Shown piece after piece: positions 52,801 to 60,968 of a stretch of DNA of 64,000 bases. A program made the translations under genes and the position numbers. Source of the stretch: Nocardia jinanensis (GTDB lineage Bacteria > Actinomycetota > Actinomycetes > Mycobacteriales > Mycobacteriaceae); the NCBI RefSeq assembly GCF_014645735.1, contig NZ_BMMH01000004.1, positions 331,380 through 395,379 on the forward strand, in the 5' to 3' direction. The notes under the pieces are model-generated. The model was given only the letters and a program-made list of their open reading frames with translations. It was not told the origin of the DNA and did no database searches. Numbering within the stretch: position 1 is the stretch's first letter; each line of letters opens with the position of its first letter.

Positions 52801-54372
52801 TTCGGTGCCTGGCTGGCCGACGTCCGTAGACAAAACAGCATGAAACCACCCGAGCTCGCCGAACTTCTCGGGCTCACCCGGGCATCCATCTTGAACTGGG
52901 AATCGGGTGTTTACAAACCTCCGATGGAGCAGCTACGGAAACTGCTCGATGAAGGCCTGGTATCGGAGAGTGCCCTGCGATCCGCCTATGAGCACTTCTA
53001 CATCGACCCGGCAGAATTCCCGGACGGCCCCCCACCCCTGTTACCGTTCCGGATCCACGACCCCGCTGTCTACCCCTATTTCGGCGCCTGGCTGGCCGAT
53101 ATTCGCAGACACAGTAAAATGACCCGATCCGAATTTGCCGAACTTCTCGGGCTCACCCGGGCATCCATCTTGAACTGGGAATCGGGTGTTTACAAACCTC
53201 CGCTGGTGCAGCTACGGAAACTGCTCGATGAAGGCCTGGTATCGGAGAGTGCCCTGCGATCCGCCTATGAGCACTTCTACATCGACCCGGCAGATCTCCC
53301 GGGCGGACTCCCGCCCCTTGTGGTCCAGATCGACAACCCCGCCGTCTACCCCTCCCTCGGCGCCTGGCTGGCCGATATCCGCAAACAGCAGAATATGTAC
53401 CAAACCGAATTCGCCGAACTCGTCGGTTTCGGCAAGGATTCCATCCAAGAATGGGAAACGGATCAGCGATACCCTGTGCTGCGGAATCTGCGGACGATCC
53501 GTGATGCCACCGGCACGTCTGCCGATGCGTTACGTGCCGCCATCGAACACTTCTACCGAGATCGGTCTGCGCACCGTGACCCTCCGGACATCGAGGAGAA
53601 GTTCTGGGAGCTGATCGCCACCGCACCGGATTCCGTGGACGAGCGCAGACTCCAGCTGGAAATCGTCGAACACTATCCGTACACCGGCTATTCGGGAGAA
53701 TCGCGCACACTGAAGGAATTCGTCGACCGCAGCATTCCCCGGCGAACCGATGCCGGACGGCGCGATGATGTCGCCCAACGGGTGTATCTCGGGATATGGC
53801 GGGCGGTCGCAACCCACAACCCGATGCTCGGTTCGTTCGATCGGCACGCGTCGGCAACGGCACGCGGCAGGGTGCTGGCCTCGTACTTCGAGGACAGGTA
53901 TCCGGATCTCGACAGCCCGACCCTGCATGATGTGGTGAAGGTGAAGGGGTATCTCGATCGGCAACTCGAAATACCCGGCGGCGGTACTCCCGGCGTGCCC
54001 GAGATAGCGGCCGAACTGAGAATGAAACCGGACCGGGCCCGAGAGGCGCTACGCATTCTGCAGCAGAAGCCGGGAATAGCGGTGAACGCAGCCCCACGCG
54101 AAGGGAGCCGGGGATTTCAGCTGGCTGATCCCACCGACGATATGGCCGACGCGACCTTGCGCCTGACCGTGCGTGAAGCCCTCACCGCCGAATTCGACGG
54201 ATCCGACCTGGTATCGGCCGAAGAAGTGGTCATGCGTCACTTCACCTACGGCTGGCCGCTGGCGGAGGCGATCGCCGACCTCGACCTGGAACCCGCAGCT
54301 GCGCAGGACATTATCGACAGGGCGCGTCCGGCGCTCCGCGCAGCTCTCAGCGAACCCGGTGAAACCCGGTGA
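49840..54372 (+). CDS. Giant WXG100-like / XRE-array / sigma-like fusion protein 2
   Basis: The 1510-residue paralogue of the preceding gene has the same N-terminal module (GAARKCRAEADRLDRVALSV, then hydrophobic segments to about residue 310) and a Pro/Thr linker. It carries six helix-turn-helix units with starts at residues 712, 804, 896, 988, 1081 and 1173, a 92-93-residue period, each with a SISRWES/SIYSWET-type recognition helix, and then the sigma-like C-terminus (RRDDVAQRVYLGIWRAVATH, HNPMLGSFDRHASATA). The TTG start at 49840 is chosen because it aligns with the ATG of paralogue 1, after GAGGTGAG; a GTG three codons earlier is possible. Function unknown. Confidence 0.7.
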   Translation: MVALPEGFPLAVCEPVMGPYPRGNPEGLRAGGDAWAGAARKCRAEADRLDRVALSVPGCFTGAAGDGAQRVLAESAARKRDLTAYCEGKAAECYETANVIELGQVTWIVMGSALVVELLATLAMPAGGVAAAAGVRVAARKGWQLVWVRLIESVIAVCARLSASRALLIGQGIVVGGVFGGGVSWGAQVWQQQRGDREVIDWETVVVSGAGGAAGGLGAGVLYSRPVAGLLGRLHGSGTRRGNVAGLLVAGGAAGVAGGVTGTLGGAVAASVYAGGFTMPEGAEFYLGALNGALEGLLSGGVHTVGNSAPVPTSPAGPLGRSGRPRPGLGDLEALVRTMTEAGPASVPAAGHPMPTAPSVDTDGTAPLVRVVGDDNTSAATPFPAVSNSTATVAAISFPLSSSDRTNTGVPRTVADPAITVGDAGAGTSTTTRLDALPGQNTRVSLVGHPEIATRYPVAPGEASVTTALPASTGPSTPPPAVDADPTTSAHTTGGTAPSADSAGIPVDAYISDPPAHSPVSAGAAGADGRAGRQTNTPWTSIAEYSTSPEPPSVHDNSSTRHPQTRSPGSGNPAPVPAYSASATRGPSLPAAATPIGRPMMTGRGVTAITTPPTSATPWRTPRSGVGVVPPSGIGNSADGDHMIPTPVRPTTTTTGLEPGTRVTAGPEPGADGGAGAGNRGSDYGGIDGGNNNGDNKNNENDNGDNNNETTFGDWFRALRKSHNMTQLEFAERLGVAMSSISRWESDKNKPLLEQLRTLIDKGLVPESTLQSTYRKFYSDPGKFPDGLPPLVPQVHDPTVYPTLGAWLADIRQSNTMYQTELAELLGVDESSIYSWETGRHRPPLEYLRRFLDRDVVDNEALEAAYQHFYRDPGNFPEGLPLLVPRLDEPRRYPSMGSWLADIRRYRGMSQTEFGELLGANQIQSGRWETGSAKPSLEQLRILIDEGLVPESVLQSVYQKYYIDPADFPGGIPPLMRQVDNPAVYPSFGAWLADVRRQNSMKPPELAELLGLTRASILNWESGVYKPPMEQLRKLLDEGLVSESALRSAYEHFYIDPAEFPDGPPPLLPFRIHDPAVYPYFGAWLADIRRHSKMTRSEFAELLGLTRASILNWESGVYKPPLVQLRKLLDEGLVSESALRSAYEHFYIDPADLPGGLPPLVVQIDNPAVYPSLGAWLADIRKQQNMYQTEFAELVGFGKDSIQEWETDQRYPVLRNLRTIRDATGTSADALRAAIEHFYRDRSAHRDPPDIEEKFWELIATAPDSVDERRLQLEIVEHYPYTGYSGESRTLKEFVDRSIPRRTDAGRRDDVAQRVYLGIWRAVATHNPMLGSFDRHASATARGRVLASYFEDRYPDLDSPTLHDVVKVKGYLDRQLEIPGGGTPGVPEIAAELRMKPDRAREALRILQQKPGIAVNAAPREGSRGFQLADPTDDMADATLRLTVREALTAEFDGSDLVSAEEVVMRHFTYGWPLAEAIADLDLEPAAAQDIIDRARPALRAALSEPGETR
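52858..53294 (+). repeat. 158-bp near-identical duplicated segment in the HTH array
   Basis: Positions 52858-53015 and 53137-53294 (offset 279 bp, 93 codons) are almost identical DNA, differing at only a few bases around the P(M/L)(E/V)Q codons. They cover the recognition helices of HTH units 4 and 5. This shows that the array grows by recent in-frame tandem duplication. Confidence 0.85.
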
Positions 54373-54587
54373 ACCCGCGGACCGTTCCGGCGCGGAGCTG
54401 CTGGGCACACGCCGGATATCCGCGGCGAGCCGACGGTCGACCTCGGGCGAAGGGGCCACCGAAAGGAGCGGTGCCTCCCCCTGAGTGCAAGATATTCTGA
54501 TCGAAACGCTCTCCGTTCTTTGTCGCGTATCCGCTGATCGGCGGGCGAGGACGTGACCGGTGAGCTCTGAAGCCGCACGGAGGGAAT

Positions 54588-56255
54588 GTGGGCGAGTCTT
54601 TTCATATCGATCCGGACGCGGTGCGTGCCCTGACCGAGGAACTGCGCGATATCGCCGAGAGCGCGGCCCGGACAGCCCGTGACCTACAGGATGCGCTCAC
54701 GGCCGCCGGCATGACCGAAACCGCGGCCAGCTGGGGCGATGACGAGATGGGCCGAGCGTTCGCGGAGTATTACCTGCCGAGTGCCGATGAGGGTATCGTC
54801 GCACTGGAAAGCAGTGCCGGCGTCCTCCGGAATATGGGTTCCCTTCTCGCCGAATCCGTTTCGGGTTTCGAAGGGCTGGACGTCGCGGCCGGCCGGTCCG
54901 TGCCCGCACGGGCCGAGGAGCCGGAGCCGCCGCTGCCGCGCTCTGGGGTGTGGTCGCCCGATAACCAGCGCTCCTCTCCTGCGGACGTTCCCACTACCGA
55001 TACCCCTGCCGGTACCGGCGGGTACGACGCTGACCCGGGCGCACCGGTAGCGAACCCCGCGACCACACCAGGGGCGGAGGGTTCGGTGGAAAACAGCGAT
55101 TCCGAACCCGGGACGCAAACCACACCCGGCGCGAGCGAACCCACGACCGATACGCCGGCCGCGCCGGCAACCGGCCGCCCGGACGAGCACAGCGCCGCTA
55201 CCGGACCGTCGACCCCCAGTCGGTCCACGACCGGCCCCGCCCGCACGGAAAGCACACCGGCACAGACACCCCGGAGCGCCGAGCGGCCCGCACCTGGGGA
55301 CCGCGTTTCCGCCCGATCGCCGTGGTCCGGGCATATATCGGCCGCGCAGTCGCCCGCCGGAGACCGCCCTGCCCCGGCTGCCCCACGCGTTTCCGGACCG
55401 GACCAGCAGGGCGGCCCGCCCCGAGCCATCCCGCCCCGAGTCACCCCGCCCCGAGCCGCACCACCAGGACGCGCCGGCCACCGCGACCGAGATGAGCGGC
55501 CCGCGGCCGGGGCACCGAACCCGCGCAGGACGAGCCCCCAGAGCGCTCGAACGCCGCCACCATCGGTCACCGACCCCGCCGTAATGCGCATAATCGACGA
55601 GTTGGCCGCCCGGCACGGCCTCCAGACGATCGGGTTCGATACAGCCGGCCTGGACGGACCCACGGCACACGAGATCGCCGCGGCCGTCGATCAGGTGCTG
55701 GACCGGCACCACACCATCGACCTGCGGGCACTGGAAATCGCCGATCTGGACGGCGCGCTGCCCGCACGGTTGGACCGGCCGGTCGTCTCCGGCGCCGGCG
55801 AACCGGAAGTCCGGGCGGCGCATATCGTGCTGGACCTGGCCGCGACCACCGACCCTGCCGCCCTGGCCGCATCCCTCGAGGTGGTGACCAGCGGCCGCCG
55901 ACCGGCGCCAGGTTCCACGGATCGCCCGCTCTACGCCACGCTGGTCCGGGAACTCGGCCGAGCGTTGGCGGCTGCGGGCGACAACGCGGCACACCGCCTG
56001 ACCCAGCGCACGCTGATCGCCGAATACCTGCGAACAGCCGACCTCGGCCATACGAGCGATTCGCTCGGCCGGATAGTCGGCGGCTACCGGCACTGGCGCG
56101 ATCGGCTCAGCGGATGCTCCCCCACCACCCGCTTCGACCCGGGCGCCGCGCTGGCGGAGGCATTCACCGAGGTAGAGCTACGCGGCGATCGGGCGAGTCC
56201 GCCGGCCAGAGCGCTGCACCAACTGCTGGTGGACACCGGCCGGCAAAATTCCTGA
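54588..56255 (+). CDS. WXG100-family protein with a degenerate zincin-like domain
   Basis: The 555-residue protein has a WXG100-like N-terminus (ASWGDDEMGRAFAEYYLPSA), a long Pro/Thr/Ala-rich linker (105-340) and a compact C-terminal domain (about 345-555). The C-terminal domain has LYATLVRELGRALAAAG where related zinc proteases show HExGH, so both metal-binding His are Arg (RELGR). It is likely a T7SS-type substrate whose protease-like domain has lost catalysis. The GTG start has GGAGGGA six bases upstream. It follows the second giant gene by 215 bp, on the same strand. The YbaB/EbfC gene follows after 363 bp. Confidence 0.7.
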   Translation: MGESFHIDPDAVRALTEELRDIAESAARTARDLQDALTAAGMTETAASWGDDEMGRAFAEYYLPSADEGIVALESSAGVLRNMGSLLAESVSGFEGLDVAAGRSVPARAEEPEPPLPRSGVWSPDNQRSSPADVPTTDTPAGTGGYDADPGAPVANPATTPGAEGSVENSDSEPGTQTTPGASEPTTDTPAAPATGRPDEHSAATGPSTPSRSTTGPARTESTPAQTPRSAERPAPGDRVSARSPWSGHISAAQSPAGDRPAPAAPRVSGPDQQGGPPRAIPPRVTPPRAAPPGRAGHRDRDERPAAGAPNPRRTSPQSARTPPPSVTDPAVMRIIDELAARHGLQTIGFDTAGLDGPTAHEIAAAVDQVLDRHHTIDLRALEIADLDGALPARLDRPVVSGAGEPEVRAAHIVLDLAATTDPAALAASLEVVTSGRRPAPGSTDRPLYATLVRELGRALAAAGDNAAHRLTQRTLIAEYLRTADLGHTSDSLGRIVGGYRHWRDRLSGCSPTTRFDPGAALAEAFTEVELRGDRASPPARALHQLLVDTGRQNS

Positions 56256-56618
56256 CTGTTCGTATCTCGCCGCTCGGGTCGGCGGGGTGCGGCGACAGCT
56301 GATCGGTCTGTGAGCTCGGGCCGCTACGTCCGATGGCACGCTCCGGGTGAAATCCGCCGGGCCGGTATTCGCGACCGGGTGCGTCCGGCTGCGATGCGCG
56401 GCATCGCCGGACAGCCGACTGTGCACACCGCACTACCGCGGGCCCGAATTGTGGCGGTTCGGACCGTTTCTCCATCCACGTACCGTCATTAATCTCGGAG
56501 TACCTCCGCATCCGGAGGGAGATGATGTCCCGTACTCGGATCGACCCGGCCGACCTCCCGGCGTGTGCTCTGCCCGGGACGACGCATCCGGTCCGATTCG
56601 GCTCGAAGGGGTGCCCAG
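56256..56618. other. Intergenic region
   Basis: No convincing gene was found in these 363 bp. The frames over 56310-56600 are Arg/Pro-rich and lack starts with Shine-Dalgarno sites. It probably holds the promoter of the YbaB/EbfC gene, whose start follows AAGGGG at 56606. Confidence 0.4.
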
Positions 56619-57080
56619 ATGGACCGGAACCAATTCGAAGACTTCGGTTCGGCCACTCGCGATATGCGCGCGCGGATGCACGACATGCTCGATGCCTACG
56701 AGCAGCAGCAAGCACAGGTCGGCGAAGTGCGGCAACAGCTGACCGATCTGCGGGTTCAGGCCGTCACATCCGACGGCTCGATCCAGGTGACCGTGGATTC
56801 CGCCGGGGCGGTGCTCGAGGTCCGGGTGACCCCGGCCGCCATGCGTGGCACCGCCGGTCAGCTGAGTGGGCTGCTCACCGATACCGCGCGCGAGGCCGCC
56901 CGGCTGGCGAAGGAGCACAGTGAGGCCGTGATGGCGCCGCTGGCAGACCTCGCGGGCGGTATGCCTGATTTATCCGAGATCGTCCCCGGAGCGCCGAGCC
57001 TGCGAGCGGATCGTGACGCAGCCGACCGGATGAAAGTATCGAACGCCGGAATTCCGGACGGACTCGACGACCCGGATTGA
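56619..57080 (+). CDS. YbaB/EbfC-family DNA-binding protein
   Basis: The 153-residue nucleoid-associated-type protein has an N-terminal coiled helix (FGSATRDMRARMHDMLDAYE) and the YbaB fold core (VTSDGSIQVTVDSAGAVLEV). Paralogues of this kind are very often next to WXG100 substrates in actinobacterial T7SS loci (for example EspL), as here. The start ATG has AAGGGG seven bases upstream, and an in-frame ATG 18 codons earlier is possible. Confidence 0.88.
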   Translation: MDRNQFEDFGSATRDMRARMHDMLDAYEQQQAQVGEVRQQLTDLRVQAVTSDGSIQVTVDSAGAVLEVRVTPAAMRGTAGQLSGLLTDTAREAARLAKEHSEAVMAPLADLAGGMPDLSEIVPGAPSLRADRDAADRMKVSNAGIPDGLDDPD

Positions 57081-57205
57081 TCGACATCCGCCTCGAATCA
57101 CCCGATATCGGCTCGGACCGGCCCTTCGGGACCCTCGAACAGGGCGGAGACGCATGTGCGAGTGGGGACCTGGGAAGCGCTCAGGTGGTCCGGCCATCGT
57201 CGAGA

Positions 57206-57589
57206 TCAACTCGCCGGGCGAGTCCGCGTAGAAGGGGCGGCCCCGGCCGCCTCCTGGAAGTCGGCGATTGCCCCGCCATGGTCCCTCGCCCAGTTCGTCA
57301 GGACGTCGATGGGCTCGACGAGGGTCCGGCCGAGGTCGGTGAGGCTGTACACGACTCGCCGTGGTGCTTCGGCACGGCGTTCGACCAGACCGTACTGCTG
57401 GAGCCGGCGCAGCGTCTGGGTGAGGACTTTGCGCGAGATGCCACCTATGAGGTCGACGAGCTCACCGTGCCTGCGCGGTCGCCGGCTGAGCCCGAAGAGT
57501 ACGAGCACGGTCCATTTGTCGGAGATGATCTCGACCGCCAGTCGGGTGGGGCAGTCGGCGAGGAAGACCGGTCCGGCGGTGTTCTGCAT
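57206..57589 (-). CDS. HxlR-family transcriptional regulator
   Basis: The 127-residue winged-helix regulator (CPTRLAVEIISDKWTVLVLF, GGISRKVLTQTLRRLQQYGL and RVVYSLTDLGRTLVEPIDVL) matches the HxlR/MarR-type family, with the conserved N-terminal Cys (Cys 13) that senses thiol-reactive compounds in some members. It is divergent from the MDR oxidoreductase gene at 57676 with 86 bp between the starts, so it probably represses that gene and responds to reactive electrophiles or quinones. Confidence 0.92.
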   Translation of the reverse strand: MQNTAGPVFLADCPTRLAVEIISDKWTVLVLFGLSRRPRRHGELVDLIGGISRKVLTQTLRRLQQYGLVERRAEAPRRVVYSLTDLGRTLVEPIDVLTNWARDHGGAIADFQEAAGAAPSTRTRPAS

Positions 57590-57675
57590 GGAATTCGAAG
57601 GTACCAGGAGGTAACCCAGGGCTCCGTAGCGTTCTCCGGAGCAACGAATTCAGCGCCAGATGCGGAGGAGTCACC

Positions 57676-58659
57676 ATGCCACGAGTCGTCGTGTTCGACC
57701 AGTTCGGCGGGCCGGATGTCATGCACATCGTCGAGGAGCCGGTCGTCGAACCCACGGCCGGTGAGGTACGGGTCAGGATCGAGGCGTTCGCCGTCAACCC
57801 GCTCGACCAGATGATGCGTTCCGGTAGCCTGCCCGCGGCCGTCGCCCTGCCGCACGCTCGCCTCGGCGTCGAAGGAACCGGCATCATCGACGCGGTGGGC
57901 CCCGAGGTCACCGGGCTGGAGGCCGGCGATCCGGTCATCCTCACGGCCGTTCCGGACGCGAGCGTCAGGGGTAGTTACGCCGAGTACGCCACGGTCCCCG
58001 CGAGCCGGGTCCTCGCCCGGCCTGCCGGGCTCGGAGTCGCGGAGGCGGCGGCGATCTGGGTCGCGTACTCGACGGCCTACGGCGCGCTCGTCGAGAAGGC
58101 GAAGATGCGTCCCGGCGACCACGTCCTCATAACTGCCGCGTCCGGCGGTGTCGGCCGGGCGGCGATGCAGATCGCGAATCAGATCGGCGCCGTGCCCATC
58201 GCTATCACTCGGCACGCCGCGAAGAAGGACGACTTGATCGCCGCCGGCGCCGCCGCGGTCATCGCCACCGACCAGGCGGACATCGTCGAAGCCGTTCGCC
58301 ACCACACCGGCGGGACCGGCGCCGATATCGTCCTCGACCTCGTCATGGGCCCCGGTCAGCAGGATCTCCTGGAGGCGGCCCGCCCCGGCGGAACGCTGAT
58401 CGCCGCGGGATTCCTGGATCCTCGGCCGACACTCTTCCCGGGAGGCACGCCGCTCACGATCTACGGTTACCGGAGTTTCGAGCACACCCTCGACGCTGTG
58501 GTGGTGCAGCGCATGGCGGCCTTCTTGAACGCCGGTGTACGCCTCGGCGCACTGTGGCCCGCCCTCGACAAGGAGTTCGCCCTCGACGACGTCGTCGAGG
58601 CACACCGCCACCTCGAGAAGGGGCTCCACGCCGGGAAGAAGATCGTCGTCACGGTTTAG
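57676..58659 (+). CDS. NADP-dependent medium-chain oxidoreductase (quinone oxidoreductase-like)
   Basis: The 327-residue zinc-free MDR enzyme has a GroES-like N-terminus (VFDQFGGPDVMHIVEEPVVE), the NADP-binding motif ITAASGGVGRAAMQIANQIG, and a C-terminal end matching quinone oxidoreductase/enoyl-reductase-like proteins. It lacks the catalytic-zinc Cys/His set. It probably reduces quinones or electrophilic alkenes. The HxlR repressor gene is divergent, a common pairing for electrophile-responsive detoxification. Confidence 0.93.
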   Translation: MPRVVVFDQFGGPDVMHIVEEPVVEPTAGEVRVRIEAFAVNPLDQMMRSGSLPAAVALPHARLGVEGTGIIDAVGPEVTGLEAGDPVILTAVPDASVRGSYAEYATVPASRVLARPAGLGVAEAAAIWVAYSTAYGALVEKAKMRPGDHVLITAASGGVGRAAMQIANQIGAVPIAITRHAAKKDDLIAAGAAAVIATDQADIVEAVRHHTGGTGADIVLDLVMGPGQQDLLEAARPGGTLIAAGFLDPRPTLFPGGTPLTIYGYRSFEHTLDAVVVQRMAAFLNAGVRLGALWPALDKEFALDDVVEAHRHLEKGLHAGKKIVVTV

Positions 58660-58684
58660 GTCGTGTCCCGAAGCGGTGCCATCA

Positions 58685-58702
58685 GGGTGCCGGCCAGCAC
58701 CC
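58685..58702. terminator. Hairpin between convergent genes
   Basis: GGGTGC and GCACCC (arms of 6 bp, six-base loop) lie between the MDR gene and the OYE gene, which converge. A GTGCCATCAGGG direct repeat flanks it. Confidence 0.4.
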
Positions 58703-58724
58703 GGATAACACCGTGCCATCAGGG

Positions 58725-59855
58725 CTACGTCAGCGTTCTCTGGTGCTCCTGACGGTAGGCGATGTGCTCGTCGCTTCGCCCTTCACGCAGCTTTCGGACC
58801 CACTCGGGGTCGGCGAGCAGGGCGCGGCCGAGTGCGACGAGATCGAATTCGCCGCCTGCGTGTTGCTTCAGGAGTCGATCGATGCCGGTGACGTTCGAAT
58901 CTCCCCGACCGGTGAAGGAGGTGGTGAACACCTCGTCGAGACCGACGGAACCGACCGTGATCGTGGGCAGTCCAGTGATCTTCTTGGTCCAACCGGCCAG
59001 CCCCAACTCGCCGTCTGTACCGGACAATTCGGGGAAGGCCGGTTCCCAATGCCTGCGGGTGGAAGGGTGCAGAATGTCGACACCCGCTCGGACGAGCGGG
59101 GTGAGCACACGGGCGAGTTCGTCGGGTGTAGCCGCGATACGCGCGTTGTAGTCACTGGATTTCCACTGCGAGTACCGATACACGATCGCCAGGTCGGGGC
59201 CGACGGCTTCGCGGATCGCCGCGACGACCTCGGCGGGAAAGCGAACGCGGGCCTCGACCGTGCCGCCGAAGTCGTCGGAGCGGAGATTGGTTCGTTCCCA
59301 GAGGAATTGATCGAGGAGATAGCCGTGTGCACCGTGCAGTTCGATACCGTCGAATCCGGTGGCCTTCGCGTTGACGGCGGCGCTGACCCAGGCGTCACGC
59401 AATGCGTCGAGGTCGGCCGCGGTCAGTGCGCGACCGGCTGCGGTTCCGTCGAGGTCGAGTCCGGATGGGCTGACGGATTCGATATCGGGATTGAGTTCGG
59501 GCTTGTCACCGCGGCTGACGCCGAGATGCCACAACTGCGGGATGATCTGCCCACCCTCGCTGTGCACGGCGTCGACCACCGCTTTCCAACCGGCAAGGCT
59601 CTGCTCCCCGTAGTGGCGCGGCACCGAGGTAGCGGGTCCTGCGGCCGGGTCGGGGATATAGGTGCCTTCGGTGATGATCAGTCCGACACCGCCCGCGGCG
59701 CGCCGTCGGTAATATTCGGCGACATCCCTGGTCGGGATACCGCCGGGCGAGAACATTCGAGTCATCGGCGCCATCGCGAATCGATTGCGCAGGTGTAGTG
59801 ATTTCACATCGAACGGTTCGAACAGGCCGTCCACGGGCTGCGATGTATCGGTCAC
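58725..59855 (-). CDS. NADH:flavin oxidoreductase (Old Yellow Enzyme family)
   Basis: The 376-residue FMN enzyme reduces alpha,beta-unsaturated carbonyls or nitro compounds. Family motifs are RFAMAPMTRMFS, the substrate-site ELHGAHGYLLDQFLWERTN and LRSDDFGGTVEARVRF. The start is a GTG at 59855 rather than an upstream TTG (59867), because it matches the family N-terminus better. It sits in a group of electrophile-related oxidoreductases (MDR, SDR) and their regulators. Confidence 0.92.
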   Translation of the reverse strand: MTDTSQPVDGLFEPFDVKSLHLRNRFAMAPMTRMFSPGGIPTRDVAEYYRRRAAGGVGLIITEGTYIPDPAAGPATSVPRHYGEQSLAGWKAVVDAVHSEGGQIIPQLWHLGVSRGDKPELNPDIESVSPSGLDLDGTAAGRALTAADLDALRDAWVSAAVNAKATGFDGIELHGAHGYLLDQFLWERTNLRSDDFGGTVEARVRFPAEVVAAIREAVGPDLAIVYRYSQWKSSDYNARIAATPDELARVLTPLVRAGVDILHPSTRRHWEPAFPELSGTDGELGLAGWTKKITGLPTITVGSVGLDEVFTTSFTGRGDSNVTGIDRLLKQHAGGEFDLVALGRALLADPEWVRKLREGRSDEHIAYRQEHQRTLT

Positions 59856-59963
59856 AAGCGGGTGCAACGTCGGCCGGTTCGACGGCTATTCCGTCGTGTG
59901 ACGTCGGTCCTCGGCCGGTGGACGAGCGAGACCGGACACAACGCGTAAAGGCCCGGCACGAGA

Positions 59964-60803
59964 TCACGCACCCCCGGTGTGAGCGGTGGCGGCCGAGGCT
60001 TCGCGCAGTGGCGCGATCTCGCGTTCGATGCGCTCGGTCATCACGACGCGACGGTCCAGCGCGTCCTGCCCGACGGGCAGGCGCAGTGGCAGCTGTGCGC
60101 CCGACGCCACCCGATAGATGAAAGCGGCGGCCTTGACCGGGTCGCCGAGTTGGGTGTGATTGGCCTCGTCCACCCAGTCCAACGTGACGTGAGCCGGTGT
60201 TCCGTCGTACTCGGCGATGCGGACCCCGGGCAGCTGTACCGAGGATGCGTCGAGGAAGTCGGTGCGGAAGACACCGGGCTCGACGACCATGCTCTGGATG
60301 CCGAACGGCTCCAGCTCGGACTCCAGGGCCTCGCTGATCCCGGCGACGGCGAACTTGGAGGCAGAGTACATGCTCACGCCCGGTTCGCCCTCGAATCCGG
60401 AGCGCGACCCGATGTGGACGAGCTTGCCCTTGCCCGCCCGGCGCATGATCGGCAGGACCGCGCGGGTGGTGTTGATCAAACCGAACACGTTCACGTCGAA
60501 CAGCGAACGCGCCTCGGCGTCGGTGATCTCCTCGAGCGCGCCGAGCAGCCCGCGGCCGGCGTTGTTGACGAGCACGTCGATCGAACCGAACCGGTCGACG
60601 ATCTCGGCCACCGCCGAAGCGATCTGCGTCTCGTCGGTCACATCGAGGCGCACCGGCAGCGTGTTCGGGTGGTCGCGGATGTCCGCGGGCAGGCTTTCGG
60701 GGCCGCGAGCCCCCAGAGCGACCTGCTCGCCCCCGGCCAGAGCGGCGCGGGCGATCTCGAGACCGAGGCCGCGTCCGGCGCCGGTGATCATCCAAACAGA
60801 CAT
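59964..60803 (-). CDS. Short-chain dehydrogenase/reductase (SDR)
   Basis: The 279-residue oxidoreductase has the cofactor site WMITGAGRGLGLEIARAALA, NNAG (LVNNAGRGLLGALEEITDAE) and YSASK (SMYSASKFAVAGISEALESE). The length and the C-terminal extension resemble carbonyl- and 3-oxoacyl-reductase-like members. The ATG follows GGAAAGGAATCC. It is divergent from the XRE regulator at 60969, as in the other two SDR/XRE pairs of this window. Confidence 0.93.
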   Translation of the reverse strand: MSVWMITGAGRGLGLEIARAALAGGEQVALGARGPESLPADIRDHPNTLPVRLDVTDETQIASAVAEIVDRFGSIDVLVNNAGRGLLGALEEITDAEARSLFDVNVFGLINTTRAVLPIMRRAGKGKLVHIGSRSGFEGEPGVSMYSASKFAVAGISEALESELEPFGIQSMVVEPGVFRTDFLDASSVQLPGVRIAEYDGTPAHVTLDWVDEANHTQLGDPVKAAAFIYRVASGAQLPLRLPVGQDALDRRVVMTERIEREIAPLREASAATAHTGGA

Positions 60804-60968
60804 GGAGTGGATTCCTTTCCGAAAGGGTTGCTGAGCGGTGTTGCCGCGGAATCACGACTCATCCATCATCAGCGGGTCCGAGAACGTGGTGAAGGCCCAC
60901 GCTTTCCTGGGACGGATTGGGCACCCCTCGCCCCCGCCATGGGCGATCGTGGCTGGGACACTGGAGCT

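Noticed and set aside
45732..57080. A complete type VII secretion system locus
   Set aside because: WXG100-like and YbaB genes are present, but no EccB/EccC/EccD/EccE or mycosin genes are seen in this window.
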